Shown here one piece after another: positions 12,601 to 27,600 of a DNA stretch of 64,000 bases. Under the pieces are notes generated by a model, which saw only the letters and a program-made list of their open reading frames with translations, was not told where the DNA came from and searched no databases. Both the position numbers and the translations under genes were made by a program. Where the stretch lies: contig CM049308.1 in the NCBI GenBank assembly GCA_026874595.1, positions 26,460,367 through 26,524,366 on the forward strand. Direction: 5' to 3'. The DNA is from Sipunculus nudus. Lineage: Eukaryota; Annelida; Sipuncula; Golfingiida; Sipunculidae. How positions within the stretch are numbered: position 1 is the stretch's first letter; each line of letters starts with the position of its first letter.

Positions 12601-15459
12601 TTCTATCCTGCATTACCATTTTTCCCTTAAAATGTAATTTTCACAGCAAAAAAAAAAAAAAAAAAAAAGCGATGGAATCGAGGGAATAGAACGGAGTATA
12701 GTGGGAAATAGTAGGTGTATCAGTGTCAGCTTATATGATATAAACTGTATATCTCGAGAAAATGGTTGGCAATGGGTGTTTAGAGTGGATACTCTTATTA
12801 AATAATAGGTAGGTGGCAGATTAATTTATAAGAAATCGAAATATTAATTTATCCCGTAAAATACAGAATATATCACTCTAGAATGTGGGGATAAATTTGC
12901 ATTCTTAATGCAACAATTTGTAGCATCTTTAATTATTTAATTTTTTTATGTCAACAGGTTGTTACGGCAGCTATATGGCTCACTACTCAGCCAAGTTCTC
13001 CGAAGCAGTCTCTACCGGGGCATCAACCACTTTCCACGCATGCGCCGCAGAGTGTAAAGCAACGAATTGCAAGGCGGCCCTGTGGAACCGTCTCGGCAAC
13101 ACTTGTGGCCTGTGCACATCTGCAGTTTCTGAAGGCTCACTGCAAGTGTCAAGCTCGTACGTCTCACTGCTTCCTGATGCCCGGTGCACTTCCGGTGAGT
13201 TACACAGCTTGACCAACATTAAATTCCTATCTGATTTATAGTACGCCTATTTCATTACATAAATCTTTTCGCACCAAATCCGTCTTCCCAAAGACAAAGC
13301 CCTCGCTGAGCTACGCTCCAAGAGACCTTGCTCTGTTTCTGGCCGCTTTGCCACCTATTTTGAGAATTTTCACAGGCTTGCACCTTATTTAACAAGGATT
13401 TTGTATGTCTAATATAAACTCCTTGATTTAAACAATGATAAAATCTAATAAAAATATCCCCTGGTCCGGAAAAGCAGGGGTCCAGGCCGCAAAAAATGGT
13501 CTTAAACCTTTTAAAAAGGTTGTGGCGGCTGGACCCCCTGCCCAACCCTTTCTGTTTAGGCATAACGAATAATGAAAGAGCCCTTTCACTGGTCTTGCTG
13601 TGGGGAAGTTAGCCAGTCAGATGTCGATTAATTTATTTCTGACTTACGATGTTTCACTTTACATGAGCTCGGCCGATAATTAAATGTTGAAGATCTGTAG
13701 CTCAATATTTTGTTTGATGGTTATATGTCATCAACGTTACGATACAGTATCTAAATCTGTTTTTAAAACCTGTATCGAAAGACGATGTATCAATGTGAAA
13801 TAAAGTACATCAATTGCACCAAACACCCGGACCATATAAAGCTATATAGTATTGTAACTGTAGCCGGGTTGGAATGTCCGATGTAAAATGCTTTTCATGG
13901 GCATGTCGATTGTTTTAACATGCTCCGAGGTGCAGCATAGGTCCTGGAATGCAGACACAAGACAGACGCTTAACCGCCTTTATTCAAAGCACTATGTGCT
14001 AACGACCTTCCTTTACCGTAGGTATCTGGTAACCAATATGTCATCATACGCCCCCAGGTGGCGCTATTTACATGCAAAGGCATATTATAATATCGATTTT
14101 TTTATTTAATAAGAGTAAATCCGCTACTGAATAATTATAGTAATTAAATTCATTATTAACTAGATTAATAATACTTTCTTTGTTCTTTCAGAGTGTGCGG
14201 GCTCTTTTGCCGTGTACAGATATCAGAAACTCAAAGTGGGTAGGAGCATCGGCAAAGTAGAGGAGTACAACTGTCACTCCGCGTGTTCCCAGCAGACACG
14301 TGCTGTGTGTACTGCGTACACTTGGGATCACGTTTCCAAAGACTGCATGATTGCCGGCTTGGGCGAGTACGATGGTTATGAGCCTTCAGACACTGGGCAT
14401 ACCTTTGTGGAAGAAGAGTCGTGTAGAAGTAAGTCCATATTACGTTAACCCCCTTTTTAATTACCTATAACAACAGATGCCTGGTCAGTTCCTTATGAAT
14501 AGGTCCATCATAACAAAATGAACCCTGCCAGTTAGACAGTGTAGGAAGACAGGGACTACTTTTTCACCTGTTACCTGTCAAAATCATTTTCTTTACATTT
14601 CAAGGAAACAACTTGTGTTAATATTTCAAAAGTGTATCCCAACCAAATATTACTTTTTCGCGAAGTCCTTACCACAAAAACTCTCATGTTTATTTAATTT
14701 ACCTTGAAACAATTCTTTGCCAACATACTTAAAAAAACTACATTATCCTGTTCACTGCATTTATATCTACGCCGCAGGTGTATTAGGACGCTCCAGGGCA
14801 TTTTGTACCGCAGATTTTGAAGCCAGCTTGTGAGTCCGATCCTGAGCAGTGTCACTGTGCAGGACCAAATGTGATGAGAGATTTAGTTTTGTTTTCTGCC
14901 ACTAGACTGCAGCACGTGTCATTAGGCGGACTGAAATACCTGGACCACCTTGGTTTGGGTACCTATGGTGAGACGCCACGAAACGCCCACTTAACATCAC
15001 ACACAGAGCCAGAAAATAGCATGGACTGAATACTTATCATGCACTTGTTTATAGCAGGTTATTTCCTAATATTTATATTTTCATGTGGCAGAATAAACAC
15101 GTTTGTTTTTGTTTGCTAGCTGGTCTGAAGTATTATTTAACTCACCAGCCCATGTGTTTATTGCTGAAGGAGCGCCTGATTTCCTCAACTACGGCGCTCG
15201 TCTTTTCCTTCTTTAGCTTTTTAACCCATTTGTTTAATTTAATCCGGGTTAAAAACTAAACACAGGTTTTTTTTTTTTTTGGTTTTCCAGTCCAAAGATT
15301 TTAATTTTAAGAACTAACGCCTAAATTGTAACTTCCAAGCCATCTACCCATCCCTCTGACACCCAATTACGCCGCACTCGATGACCACGGTATACAAGAA
15401 GACAGCATTCCAGAGTATCATCCGATCTGGGCGCGAATACGACTCTACTATTTTTTCTT

Positions 15460-15550
<91 letters not shown>

Positions 15551-18500
15551 CCCGTGCGTGCGGACTCACAGAGATTAAACTCTTGAAATGGTCCAAAACA
15601 GAGCTATAATTTGGACCCATGGATATATGCTACGCTAGACGTGCAACATCACTTAATTGAGACACAATTGAGACACGGACAGAAAACCTCAGAAGAACGC
15701 CAGCTACAATAGTATTTATCCCTCCTGTGCAAAATCTTCAACGATCCTCTCTGGCATCTATTTCATGAATAATGAATAAAGCAATTGACCGAAATACTTT
15801 TTCCTCCTTTTTTAGATGCGTCATATTTCTTTTAGAAAGCTTTAGCTTTCTGTCATAGTGGACAATCCCCTGGAAGGAGAGATAATGAAATATTATGAAT
15901 TTGATGGCATTATCTTCAAAATGGCGTCTTTACGATGCATGATGTAGGCTTAATATCTGTCACCTAACATCTCATTCTCAGGTCACCCGAGGAAATTGAT
16001 CGTGTGACTGCTGTGTGATTTTGAGCAACAGGTGACCATATTTCTGAGAGATGAAATGATAATTTCTATGTATTTCCTTAATTAGGCAGAACAAGCAAGC
16101 GAAAAGAATATATATATTTATTTCATACTTTTATTTAAAAAAAAAAACATAAGAAATTGCTACATGAACACTTGTGATATCAGCTGCATTATAGATCTCT
16201 AATAGCTAACGAAATAATTTTGAAAGAAATTTCACGAAGTATTACTGGACAATGTTGGGACACAGTATGCCCTTTGTGAAAATTGAAGCACATTTATAGC
16301 TAAACTAGCGCCTGAAATCTGCCTTTCGGTATCACTAAAAATGGTCCCATTTGTCTGTCGATCGTCCGCTAAACAGGTCTGGTCCTGACATCGACCAAGC
16401 ATCCTTCCGCCAGAGGTCGTTTCTACTCAAAACGAATCTCTTCTGTTTGGGCACTGTGGGAAGGACCGTACTACTTGAGAAGTGTAGCCTGGTACCAAAT
16501 TCTCTTAACACGATATTAACGGACGGACTGACGATTAACCATAACTACAGCACATATTTACTGGGTTACGTATCAGCTAATAGTCAGACTTCAGCTGAGC
16601 TAAAATTGTGGGTTCCTTTAACTTGCCGAAGCCCGAAGTTCAGCCCCGTATATATTATGCACCTATATAGTACGTCCCAGTACCCGTGTCAACATGTTTT
16701 CTGGGATATTTTTTCATACGTGTAAAGCAGTGTAAGCCTTTCTTGTCCAAAGGTTGCAGGAGCTATTCCTTGTCCAAAGGTTGCAGGAGCTATTCCGCCG
16801 ACTACCTGCGTAAAAAGTAATGCCTCACCGTGTTTTGATTTTGTATGAGACAATCTAAAATATGACAAACAGATCACAGCGTTTACGAATTATTCCTTGT
16901 CTGAGAACTGGTAATAAAAAAGCCAGTCCAACTTATGACGTCAGTCAATTGAAGGTGACGCGCGACCGAACATTGTGACGTCTTTCTGACGTCACTGTTC
17001 TCTAACGAACACAAAACGCAGTCATAGACACAAAGTGTATCATGGAAGAATGTACTGTCCAGCAGTGCCGACAAGACGCCAACCACGGTATTTCAGCATA
17101 AATAAAGCAAAAGAGTCGCATAGTAAATTCGTTTTACATGACATAGAACTACTTTACACAAAATTCAACGCATTTTAACGGACTACATTGGCTCCTTTTC
17201 AGCACTTGTGTATTTCCGCTGACAGTGTACGTGTTGATGCCGCGCGGTGCATTATTGGAGTCAGATTTTGACTCCAACAATCCCTAGACAGCAGTGTCCG
17301 AGTCCGAGTCTGCGCAGTGTGATCGACCAAGCACGTAGCGGAGTGACCTCTGGTGGAGACTGCAGAAAGAAGAATGTCTATTTAGAGAAATGCCCGAAAG
17401 GTGGCGCTGCTTCCAGGCGGGCTGCCGTAATATCGCTCCTTCACGAAACGACTGAACACTGGCAGAGCACTTACAACTTACACTCAACTCATGGCTTCTA
17501 TACCCATCCTTAGGCCTAGCAGGATGACAGCAGATATATCCAAAAGGACGAAATGTCAGATTAGATGGTATGAAATCCTGCAGTCGTTCCACAGTTTTTC
17601 CTTTATTGTAGATGAAAGTCAATATCACCGGTGCAGATTAAAAAAATTCCTGAAAAAGAAATAATAACTGAGATGAAAGTCGGTAAAATGTGTTGTATAC
17701 TTTGTAGCACTTCATAACTTCATAATCATGACCAATTTAGCCAAAATTTTGCATGTGTATAGATTTTATATCTGAACTGGTGGCGCTACGTGCAACTATT
17801 TTTGCACAGCGTCCATCTGTTCGTCTGCTTTTGGAATAATTCACTCATATCTTGGCAGTGGTTTGACTTATCCTCCTGAAATTTTGCAGGTTATACATCC
17901 TGGACAGCTTGCTTGAATATGACAGGTGGCGCCACCTACATTCATGCTGATGCTGCAGACATCCAAGTTCATATCTTGGAAACCATTTGACCGATTTGGC
18001 CAAAATTTTGCATGTTTATAGATCTCAAATAGTTCTTTATCATATGCAAAACTGGTGGCGCCTCCTGCAACCATTTTTGCACAGCATCGATCTGTTTGTC
18101 TGCCATGGGATAAAATCACTCATATCTCGGCAGTGGTTTGACATATCTCCCTAAAATTTTGCAGGTTTATACATCTTGGATAGCTTTCTGGATTTATGTT
18201 AACGCTGCAGACATCCAGGCTTGTATCTCAGGACTGGTTTGCTGTATCCTCCCTAAATTTTGCATGTCCATAGATCTCACATAGCTCTTTATCATACAGC
18301 ACTTAACTGGAGGCAAAGAGGTTTGCCCTGTTTTGTTCCAGTATTGCACGTGTACCCCAACCAATCCTTTAGTGCCCCCGAGGATCAGTCACTCTTTCAC
18401 ATACCCCCCCCCCCCCCCGAATCGCACAAAGCATATTCTCATAATTTTGCAAAGTCTCGGCTTTTCAAACCATGCTGTTAGCTTCATTCTAACCTCATTC

Positions 18501-18567
18501 ACCTGATGCTCAGGTAGCATCCCGTGAAAAAGACTGTTGTGAATTTGCAGTGTTGTTTTTCTTCGGA

Positions 18568-18658
<91 letters not shown>

Positions 18659-21600
18659 CCATGGAAAATCTGAAGAAAATCCACTTGATAAATTTTTTCA
18701 CAAACTTCTGCAGACACAAATGCAAAAATACTAAAATCACAGCTATCTAACTCGATAGAATTTCTCGGTAACATAGTTCAGCCTAGTGTCATGACCCTGA
18801 GTCACTTGTTTTAATGCACAATATGTGTAATAGCATAATATAATTAATTAATAAAAGAGTAATACCTGAAATATTCATCTATTTTCGCAGTGGACTTGTC
18901 CTATTATTCTGTTGGTGGTGGAGCAATGGACCTCAAAACTACATGGAAAACCCCAGGTACTCTAGTGGTTGATATGAACAGTCAGTTCAAGTGGGGAGGA
19001 ACAATTGTGAGCTTTAAAGGATTCTTCAAAGCTGCTGGCAGTTTCCGCTTTGTGGTATGTATCCCAATTTCCATGTCTACAGGGCCTGTGCACCTTGTAT
19101 GCCTTTTTTGCCAAAAAGAATAGTTCAACCAGAAAGGCTTGGGAAAATGTCAGATGACTAAATTATTGGTGACTTAATATCTTTGTCCACTTTCAATATA
19201 AGTTACCATAAAAATTGCAAAAATAAGACTTCAGACATGATGTTGGACAAAGTTTCAAATTTGGAATAACTTTCACTTTGTGGTCACTTAGATGTCAATA
19301 TAAAATACAGAATCATTTGATGAAGTAAAATATTGGGTTTTTTTTATATAGTAAAACAGTTATGGAACATGAGAAAAATTAACAAGTAATGTTTTTTAGA
19401 TGGTTTACAATTTTGAACTTAAAAAATACTGTGATGAAAAAAAGTGAATGTGGCTTAAATAAAGTAAATGTGGCTAAAGTTATAGCTAAACCTTATTGGA
19501 AGGGAGCAGACCACTTGTGTATAGGGTGGTTTTAAATAAGTACTGCTATTCCTCAAACAGCAGTGTCTTTTTTTGGCAAATTCTTTTTTTTGGGTTGGCA
19601 ACTTGATTTGTCTGTTATCGACATTTCTCAAATGTTTTAATAAAACTTTATATGAATTTTGTGAAGGGCTAAGGTAACTCACAATGAACAATTCCTTATA
19701 TACATAAAAGCGTTGCCTAAGTACCACCTTGTTTAGGGACCATTTCAAGTAGTGACCACTTTTTCATGGTCCCATTTCTGTTTTGCTCTTTATATCAAAC
19801 CTCACTGAGACAACCACCTCGAAAAATGTGACCATTTAATCAAGGTCCTGTTGCAGGGTTGGGTTTTATCCGGATAAAACTTGTTTTATACAGGACAATG
19901 GATAAAACTGGTTTTTTATCCGGTTTAATCCAGTTTTATCCGAATTATACAGGATTAAACTGGATCAAACTAAAAATCTTTTTGTAAAATGTAATTAAAT
20001 TAACATAAATGCTTACTTATCTTGATAAATAAATTCAGAAGCTTAATTAATATATTAACAATATATAAGTTTTATATCCAATTGGAAATTTCCACCAGGT
20101 TCATGTTTCACTGTTGTCAGCAGCCACTATAGCTTATGCTCAACACACACCAGGATGAAGAGCAGTCTCTCTTGTCTTCTAGGTTACTCTTCTGGTTAGT
20201 TGTCAATTTATCAGTAGGATTTATCATCTTTATAGCATCATCCTCAGCCATCAAATATTTACTAAAAGTCACAGGTCAGGCTTATAGGGTGACTTTTGCA
20301 TCCCAGTTGTCAACAACTTATTGAGTCTCGTGAAGGAGGATGCCAAAATGACTTTTATCCAATGGAGGTTTCTCCTGTCAGGCTGTCATGACTGGCTGGT
20401 TGTCATATGGTAGCCCACTGTAACTGCTTGTGTAAACAAGCCTTACCAGTTGGGAAAGGGACAAGGAATCACACTACCACCCAACTTTCAGAGAAAACAA
20501 CTGGGACGAAATAGCTTTTCAAGCATTTTATCATTTGCGTCTTTAAGAGATCACCCCTATAAAATTATGGACAGCTGAGGTAACTGTATATCTTAAGTCA
20601 TTTATGCAAAAAATGACTGGATTATGTACATCTCAGATGTAAGAATAGATGTTAATCTGTGAGTATATGATATTCTATGGTACCATTGATTGCTAAACGA
20701 AACATGTGTGAACTGCAGTTGTTTATCCTTTTTAAAATGAAATGTACAAAATAGGTGATAATGTTCAAATAATTCACACTCTGACTGACCTCGCTAAAGA
20801 AGAGAAATAATTTCAAGTTTCAAAATTATAATTAAATCATGGCATCACTATCTGTGATAAAAAATGCTTTTTATATATGATATATGGTCACATAATAATT
20901 AAGTTAACTATACACAAATGTTTCTTATTTACACTGTATTATTTTACAGTTGAAAGCTAAATTTAATATAAAATGTCTACTTCACAGACAGTATACACCC
21001 AAACTTCAGATAAAACTGGATAAAACCTGTTTTATCCGATCCGGATTAATCCGGATTAATCCAGTGGATTAAACCGGCTGCGGATAAAACTGCCAACCCT
21101 GTCCTGTTGACAGTTGTAATTTTGAGGTTTACAGTACTTTGTAAGAAATCTTGGTCACTATAGTGTGTTTTTGCCCAAATGATTTGTTCCCATTATGAGA
21201 TAGTATGGGTGGAACCAGGTTTTAGGAAAAGGGGGTCCAACCCAGGATTGCTGATGACAAAACCTCTAAAAAGTCCCCAGGTCCAGAAGGGGGGGGGGGT
21301 CAAGGTCATAAAAACTGGTCTGAAACCCTTAAAAAAGGTAGAAGTGGCCCAAAAAAGGGGGAGGGGGGTCTGGACCACCTGGACCCCCATGCATCCGCTT
21401 TTGGAATAGGCAGTTACAATCCCCCTAAATCAAACGTTTTACAGGTATAAAGTGTCAGGTTCAGAATGTGTAAATATGCATAGTAATTACATAATTAAAC
21501 CATCTTTTACTTCTCAAGACCAGCTAGTCTTCCCTTTTGAAAGTATATAGACACTTAAAAGGAGTTTTGAATCCCATGAAATGGTAGTGAGGTAAGTTCA

Positions 21601-24600
21601 AAGTTCGAAGAGGTTGATGGGATGGATAATTGCAATGGTACAAACACAGAGTTTGACTTAGTTAATGATGAAATACATGTCACAGGACACCTTTGAAATA
21701 TTACAAGTATAATACATGGGATATTTAAGTTTTCAACATCTGAAGCAGTAGCTTAAAATAGCTTTAGACTTAAATGTGCCCTTGTCATGGCTCGATGTTC
21801 AGTAATTGAAAGATAGCAAACAACTGATGAGCAAGTATTAGGCAAAAAAAAAATAAATAAAATGTATAGTTCTCAGGCACCGCCGGCATCAGTTTTACCA
21901 ATTTCAGCTCCAGCCTTTCCGACATTTCTTTCAAGAAGTTAAAATCATACAATTTTGATAAAATTTCCTTTGTTATGTAACAAGTGCTTTTGCTTGTTTA
22001 GCAAAATAAATTTGTTATTATCATGATTTTCACCTAACATTCGAAATTTTTATCGAAACACAAAAAAATAAAAAAAAAACACCTGCCCACATTGATTTCT
22101 TGAAAAAAAGTGCCTGTGAACCAAACCTTTTTTTTTTTTGGCCTTAATCATTATTCTTATGTTTCTTCTGTTTTACCATAATATTATATTATTTGCGCTA
22201 TCCCTTAAATGTTGACCAAGTAAATACTTGGACATCATGCTGAAAGGTCAAGTAATGGCCAAGCTGTTGACACTTGCTCACTGCACAAGCTGTTCACTAA
22301 TTCATGTCCCATCTTTCTAATTCCTATAACTGGATTAGAATATTTTTCTAATAAATATTTGTGATCGATTTAAAAAAATGCAACCAATTTAATGTTGTTA
22401 AAGAGAACAACCAATCATTGATATTATTGCTTAAAATGCCCACCACTTCCAGTGTCGCCGCTGCTTATCCCATTATTTGTGAATAACCAGTCTAGTATCT
22501 CTGTATGTCTGACTTTGATAATCTCAAGAATCTGCACAATCAGAGGTCAGAAGACTTGTGACAGGCATATAATGCACTCTTGCATTGCTAATTCTTTTTA
22601 TTTTAATAATGATATACATAAAGAGCTCACATGTTATATTTTTTTTTACAGATCATGAGACCCACAGGTACTACAGGCAGTTTCTCTGTAGTTAGTTTCT
22701 ATGACATCGATGTAAAAGCTAAAGGCCTGCTGGCTTACAACACCTATAAACATGATCCAATCAGGGTGGAATCCGGGGATCTGCTAGGCTTTGTTGCAAC
22801 CAAAGCCCAGGTTACCTACGCTACAATTGACTGCAACGGCCTGACAACGCAGTTTACATACACTGGTGGAGATTCAATCAGTAATGGTGGCACATATACT
22901 TTCTCAGCAAGCCAAGTTTGTGCCAGCTTCTCTATCTATGCCCGGGTTATTGCAGGTAAGATGTTAAACCCAGGTCTTTATAATACTGAGAAGGAAAAAC
23001 TTGACATCTAAAATGTTAAATTTAATTGCACCCTAAAGCTAAGATCAGGGCTTCCACTGTGTCTGATTCTTGTATTTCTTATAGATTCATAGAGTTTCTT
23101 ATGAAAAAATTGTCTTCTGTCATTTCCTGTATTTTCCAGCTTTCAGATAGTAATCTCCCATATTTGTCTATATTATTTCACTGAACAATATAGATCCCAG
23201 TGTAACTATTAATACAGAACATTTTTTTTTCATATGACCTTACATTATTGAAAACATACAGCCTTTTTGTAAAACTGGAAGTGAGTGTAATAGTCATACA
23301 AAAAAAAACTAAAACCCATTAGAGCTTTTGATGCTGCTATTTGAACTTATGGTCACTGTTAGTTATCAAGTAAAACATGATTATGCAGTGAAAACCCCTA
23401 TGTTTTTCAGATATTTCTACCTGAAAATTACTATAAACTCGCATAAAATTGTCTCAAGTGCTCTTATAAAATTCCTGTATTTCTCCTTGAATTCCAAGGG
23501 AGACCTGTAAGATTCCAAATGCATGGAATGCACCGTGCTGATGTTGATTGTGAACCAGAGATTTCATATGTTGGTAGCATGCTACATATTCTACCTCTGT
23601 TGCATCTGGTATACAATGCTGATCCGGCTCTGCTGCATGTCGTGATTTAGCTTCCTGGATTTTCATACTGCATGGCAGATATTATGTGCATAAGGCATCA
23701 CAAAATCAATACTTATTTTTATCAGCATTCAACATGCAGCATCTCTTGTTTGCACCACTAAAGTCTTAGTTTTACTCCTTCATATTTGCGTATGTCTAAA
23801 CCACCAAAAATCTTGGTTTACCCAGTTTAATCAGCTGGCCTTAAGCCTGTCCAAGTCCACACTCAAGTCCCCAATCACTGTTTTCAACATATGGCCTATT
23901 TCTCTCAGCCTTATTTTATCAACATTATGGCCTATTTCTCTCTGCCTTATTTTATCAACATTAGAATCTATTGCTCCCAGCCTTATTTTATCAACATTAT
24001 GACCTATTGATCCCAGTGTTATTTTATCAACATTATGCCCTATTGCTCCCAGCCTTATTTTATCAATACTATGACCAATTGCAACCAGCCTTATTTTTTT
24101 CAACATTATGGCCTATTGCTCCTAGCTGTATTTTATCAACATTATGGCCTATTACACACATCCTTATTTTATCAACATTAGGACCTATTTCTCTTGGTCC
24201 ACTTTTAACAACATTAGGACCTATTTTTCTCAGCCTTATTTTATTAACATTATGACCTATTTCTCTCAGCCTTATTTTATCAACAGTATGACCTATTTCT
24301 CTCAGCCTTATTTTTTAAACATTATGACCTATTTCTCTTAGCCTTATTTCCTTAACCTTATAACCATGTCTCTTAGACTTATTTAATCATTTTAAGCTCA
24401 GCTGACGATAAGTTAACTGAGCTATAGCGATGGTCCTTTGTCCATTCATCTGTCCATCAGTTAACTGGCATGTTTTGAAACCATCTGACATATGAATCCG
24501 AAATTTGGCATACATTTAAATGTCTCCGAAATCTCCTACCATACCGAAAATTGGGTCACTAGTACTTCATTCATCTAGATATTAAAGAAAAACCTCAAAT

Positions 24601-27600
24601 TACCATTAAAAACCCATTGTTATACTTCAAGACTGCCTTATATCAAAACCAACGCTCAGTTTTTGATCATATATAATATACATATTCCTTTATATATTTA
24701 TAATAAATTTTTACCTTTATTTCTGCTTAAGTCTGTTAAACTTAGTTAATCAGGAATATAGGGCAAATTTTTTGTGGAATTAATTTTTAATATGGCCATA
24801 TATTTAATTATGGAAAACTTAATTTAATTCACACATTTTTTGTTAATGAAATGTATCCTTTCATATAAAACTTAGGGCCATTTTTTTGATATTGCATCAT
24901 TAAATGGGTTCAGGCCACAAGTTTCATTTATTGTACAGTGAAAATGCAATTTATACTTAATTGATTTTGTTTTAACATGCTTATTAAATTTTGTTTGTGC
25001 AGATTTGAATTTTTTTACGGCATTTTATTTAAGGTAATAAATTAATGTTTATTATTATTATTTTACTCATGTCCTTTATTCTATAATTTCAAAGGGTTTC
25101 ATTTTACCAGGGCCTTTTCCTCTTAGCTTATCAAATGCTAATATATATGAAAAAAAGTATATTTTGCATTTGCTAAATTTTCCCAAATTCAGCTGAGCGA
25201 CATGAATCAGGGGTCCATTGTTTTAACTTGTGTTTCATAATCCTTTTATCAATATAACTTTAATTCTTATTTCAGCTGAGTATGACGTTGTCAAAATTCA
25301 GGGGGTTTCCTTGTCAGAATGGAATGTTGAAGATCTACGGGACTTCACATATGAAACTTGCCTTCGTTATTGCCTGGGAACGGACAACTATCAGTGCCAG
25401 AGTGTAGAGTTTGGATCTGAGTTTTCCGGTCAGTGTCTAACCCAGAATGTCCTGAAGGAACAAGCTGCGAACTACTGGGACGACAAGTGGACAGCTTACT
25501 ATCACGCATACTTTGTGCCAAAGGCGGGTGCAAACCAGATTAGCACCACCATCACAATTGACTTCAGTGAGTAGTTGTGAAATACAGTTTAATATCTCTA
25601 GCATGACATCCTGAGGGCCCAGCTGGAGTGGTATTGTGAGCAGGTTGGTTGTGTAAGTGGGAAGTTTTTATGATGATTTTCATTGGTCTAGGACCAAAAA
25701 TGATGGTCTTCTTAGCAGGCTGGTTGTGATAGAGTGGTGGTCATCACATGAGATTTCACTGTAATTTTAAGGGTCTCAGTATTATTGTCTCATGAGTGTG
25801 TGATAACATTGTTTAAATTTTTCCTTTTATTTAACAAACTAATACTCTTTGGTCCCTTGACTTGTACACATTCTGTGAAGGTAAAGAATGTCTTTGTTTT
25901 TTTTTTATATTGGGTAATTTTATTTAGATAATTAAAAAAATAATTGATTTCTGGTAATTGAAAAAGATTATTTATTCCAGCAAACATGTAGCAGATACAG
26001 AATACCTGCTAGCAGTATGTAAAAATATATTAACCCCCTGCCAGTTATTTTTTTCTGGGGGGGGGAAAGGATTTCAAAATTATGAATTCTTTGGTTTTTT
26101 AATTTAAAATGTACATGAATATTTTTTTTTTATTTTCATCAATAAGTGGCTTCCTGTGACAAATAGGCAAGAAAAAATAAAAATATTCATATTACAAGGT
26201 TGAAAACAGAAAATTTTGCACCAAAGATGGTTGAGAAATATTCATTTAAGATTAAAATATTCAAAACAAGTAATTTAAATCTTTAAAATTCAGCCTGTTT
26301 TGAAAAAAAAAAATTGAAAATTTTTTTGGCAGTATACTGTTAATCCCTTATGCAATTCGGTCTTATTTTTTTGTTTGTTAAAAATCAGTATATACAAGTC
26401 ATATCTTTCATATTATGTGTACAGTCTGCAAAAATAATCTAATATCAATATTTTTAAAATTGATTTTGTTGATTTTTTTTCAGAAGTAAACCTGTATCCC
26501 CAGATAGTTGTGGCAGCCTTGCCAAAAATCACGACTACTAGTATCTACATCTTTTCGACACTTAAATTTACGGGAACCGGAGGCTTGTCTGCTGTGTCAT
26601 ATTTTGCTCAACAAATCGGTACCTTTTATATTGGTGTCTGGCGTATAGTTAAGAGTAAGTTAACTCTGATCGCAAAGGTTCGTGTATACGCCGGATTTGT
26701 GGGTAAACAATACTTTTCCTTTGGAACAACGGCTATCGCTTTCCAAAAGGATGACATGCTGGGTTTCCATTACCCGGAGACTTTCCACAAAGAGTCTAAT
26801 GGTGTTGGAGTTCTTGCTTATGCTGATACTACTAGTACCCTCGTAACGGCTGCTCAGTTACAGTCATACTACGTCATCAGCGGAACATTTGACGAGGCAA
26901 TGCAAAGTGGATTTTCAATAACGATACCTAAGCCAGGACCGGGGAAGATCGCTTGTGCACTTCAGCCAGTCACAACAACAACAACTGGTAAGTATTATTA
27001 ATACCTCCACTAAAAAATGATCAGAGTTTATATTTTATTCTAATAAGTTTTTCTGTTCAATTGAACCTGTGGGGGTTGAACTTTGTCCCATAGGCTTGGG
27101 GTCCCTGACGTTCCTGTGCCCCACATATGTTTATCATTCACTAATGAGTGTGTCTTTAGGGGTTCCTCAGTGTTATAAACCAGCAGTAGATGTGATTACA
27201 TTCAGAGGACCTGAAGAGCAGTAGACCCCTGGCCAGGGTGATACGAGGATATAAAATGAGAGGAAGCTAATTGCTACTGCCCTATCACATAGTCCCAAAC
27301 CAATATTGAAATATGCAATTGCACATACTTATTTCAAGAATTAGATGAGTCAGTGTTAAAATATGGAGGTGGTTACATCCACAGAAATATCTTTAAAACT
27401 AATTTTTAAAAGAAATAAAAAATTTATTCAGAAATCCCATTCTGATTGTAATTGCAGTTTGTCTGCTGTAACTAGATTATTCTTGTTCTGCAGGTAATAA
27501 GTGCAGCCTCTAAGAGAAACTTCATTATGTGAAGACAACTTATATTGATATTTAAAAAGAACTTAATTCATTATGCTGAGAAGCAATGGAGGATAGGCTG

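Larger units (their letters stand above)
9603..12957 (+). other. Intron 1
   Basis: It is AT-rich. It holds a tRNA-like SINE head near 10855, a poly-G run near 10700, a foldback at 11587-11715, a repeat with GGATCC-type ends at 12170-12375 and a poly-A run at 12650-12668. Confidence 0.7.
14429..18890 (+). other. Intron 3
   Basis: It holds AT microsatellites (15463-15547 and 18572-18656), a cluster of CRE-like motifs (16936-16994), a 27-bp tandem duplication near 16737-16796 and two copies of the ~278-bp GGTGGCGCCACCTGCA repeat (17750-18300). No extra exon was found. Confidence 0.65.
19055..22651 (+). other. Intron 4
   Basis: It contains a pogo-type MITE (about 19670-21135) interrupted by an hAT-type MITE (19854-21101), a repeat R2 copy (21200-21400) and a ~305-bp MITE (21838-22146). 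Confidence 0.75.
22956..25275 (+). other. Intron 5
   Basis: The left half is AT-rich unique DNA. The right half is a 36-bp minisatellite (23883-24370) and then an element of family R4 (24388-25224), which leaves only about 50 bp before exon 6. Confidence 0.75.

Noticed and set aside
17247-17628. Overlapping frames on both strands in intron 3
   Set aside because: No PAN-like Cys pattern or phase-1 splice pair; treated as chance frames in a GC-richer patch.
18510-18774. Tyr/Ile-repeat open frames
   Set aside because: They are translations of a TA microsatellite.
23831-24341. Repetitive open frames on both strands
   Set aside because: They are produced by the 36-bp tandem unit, which is divisible by three.
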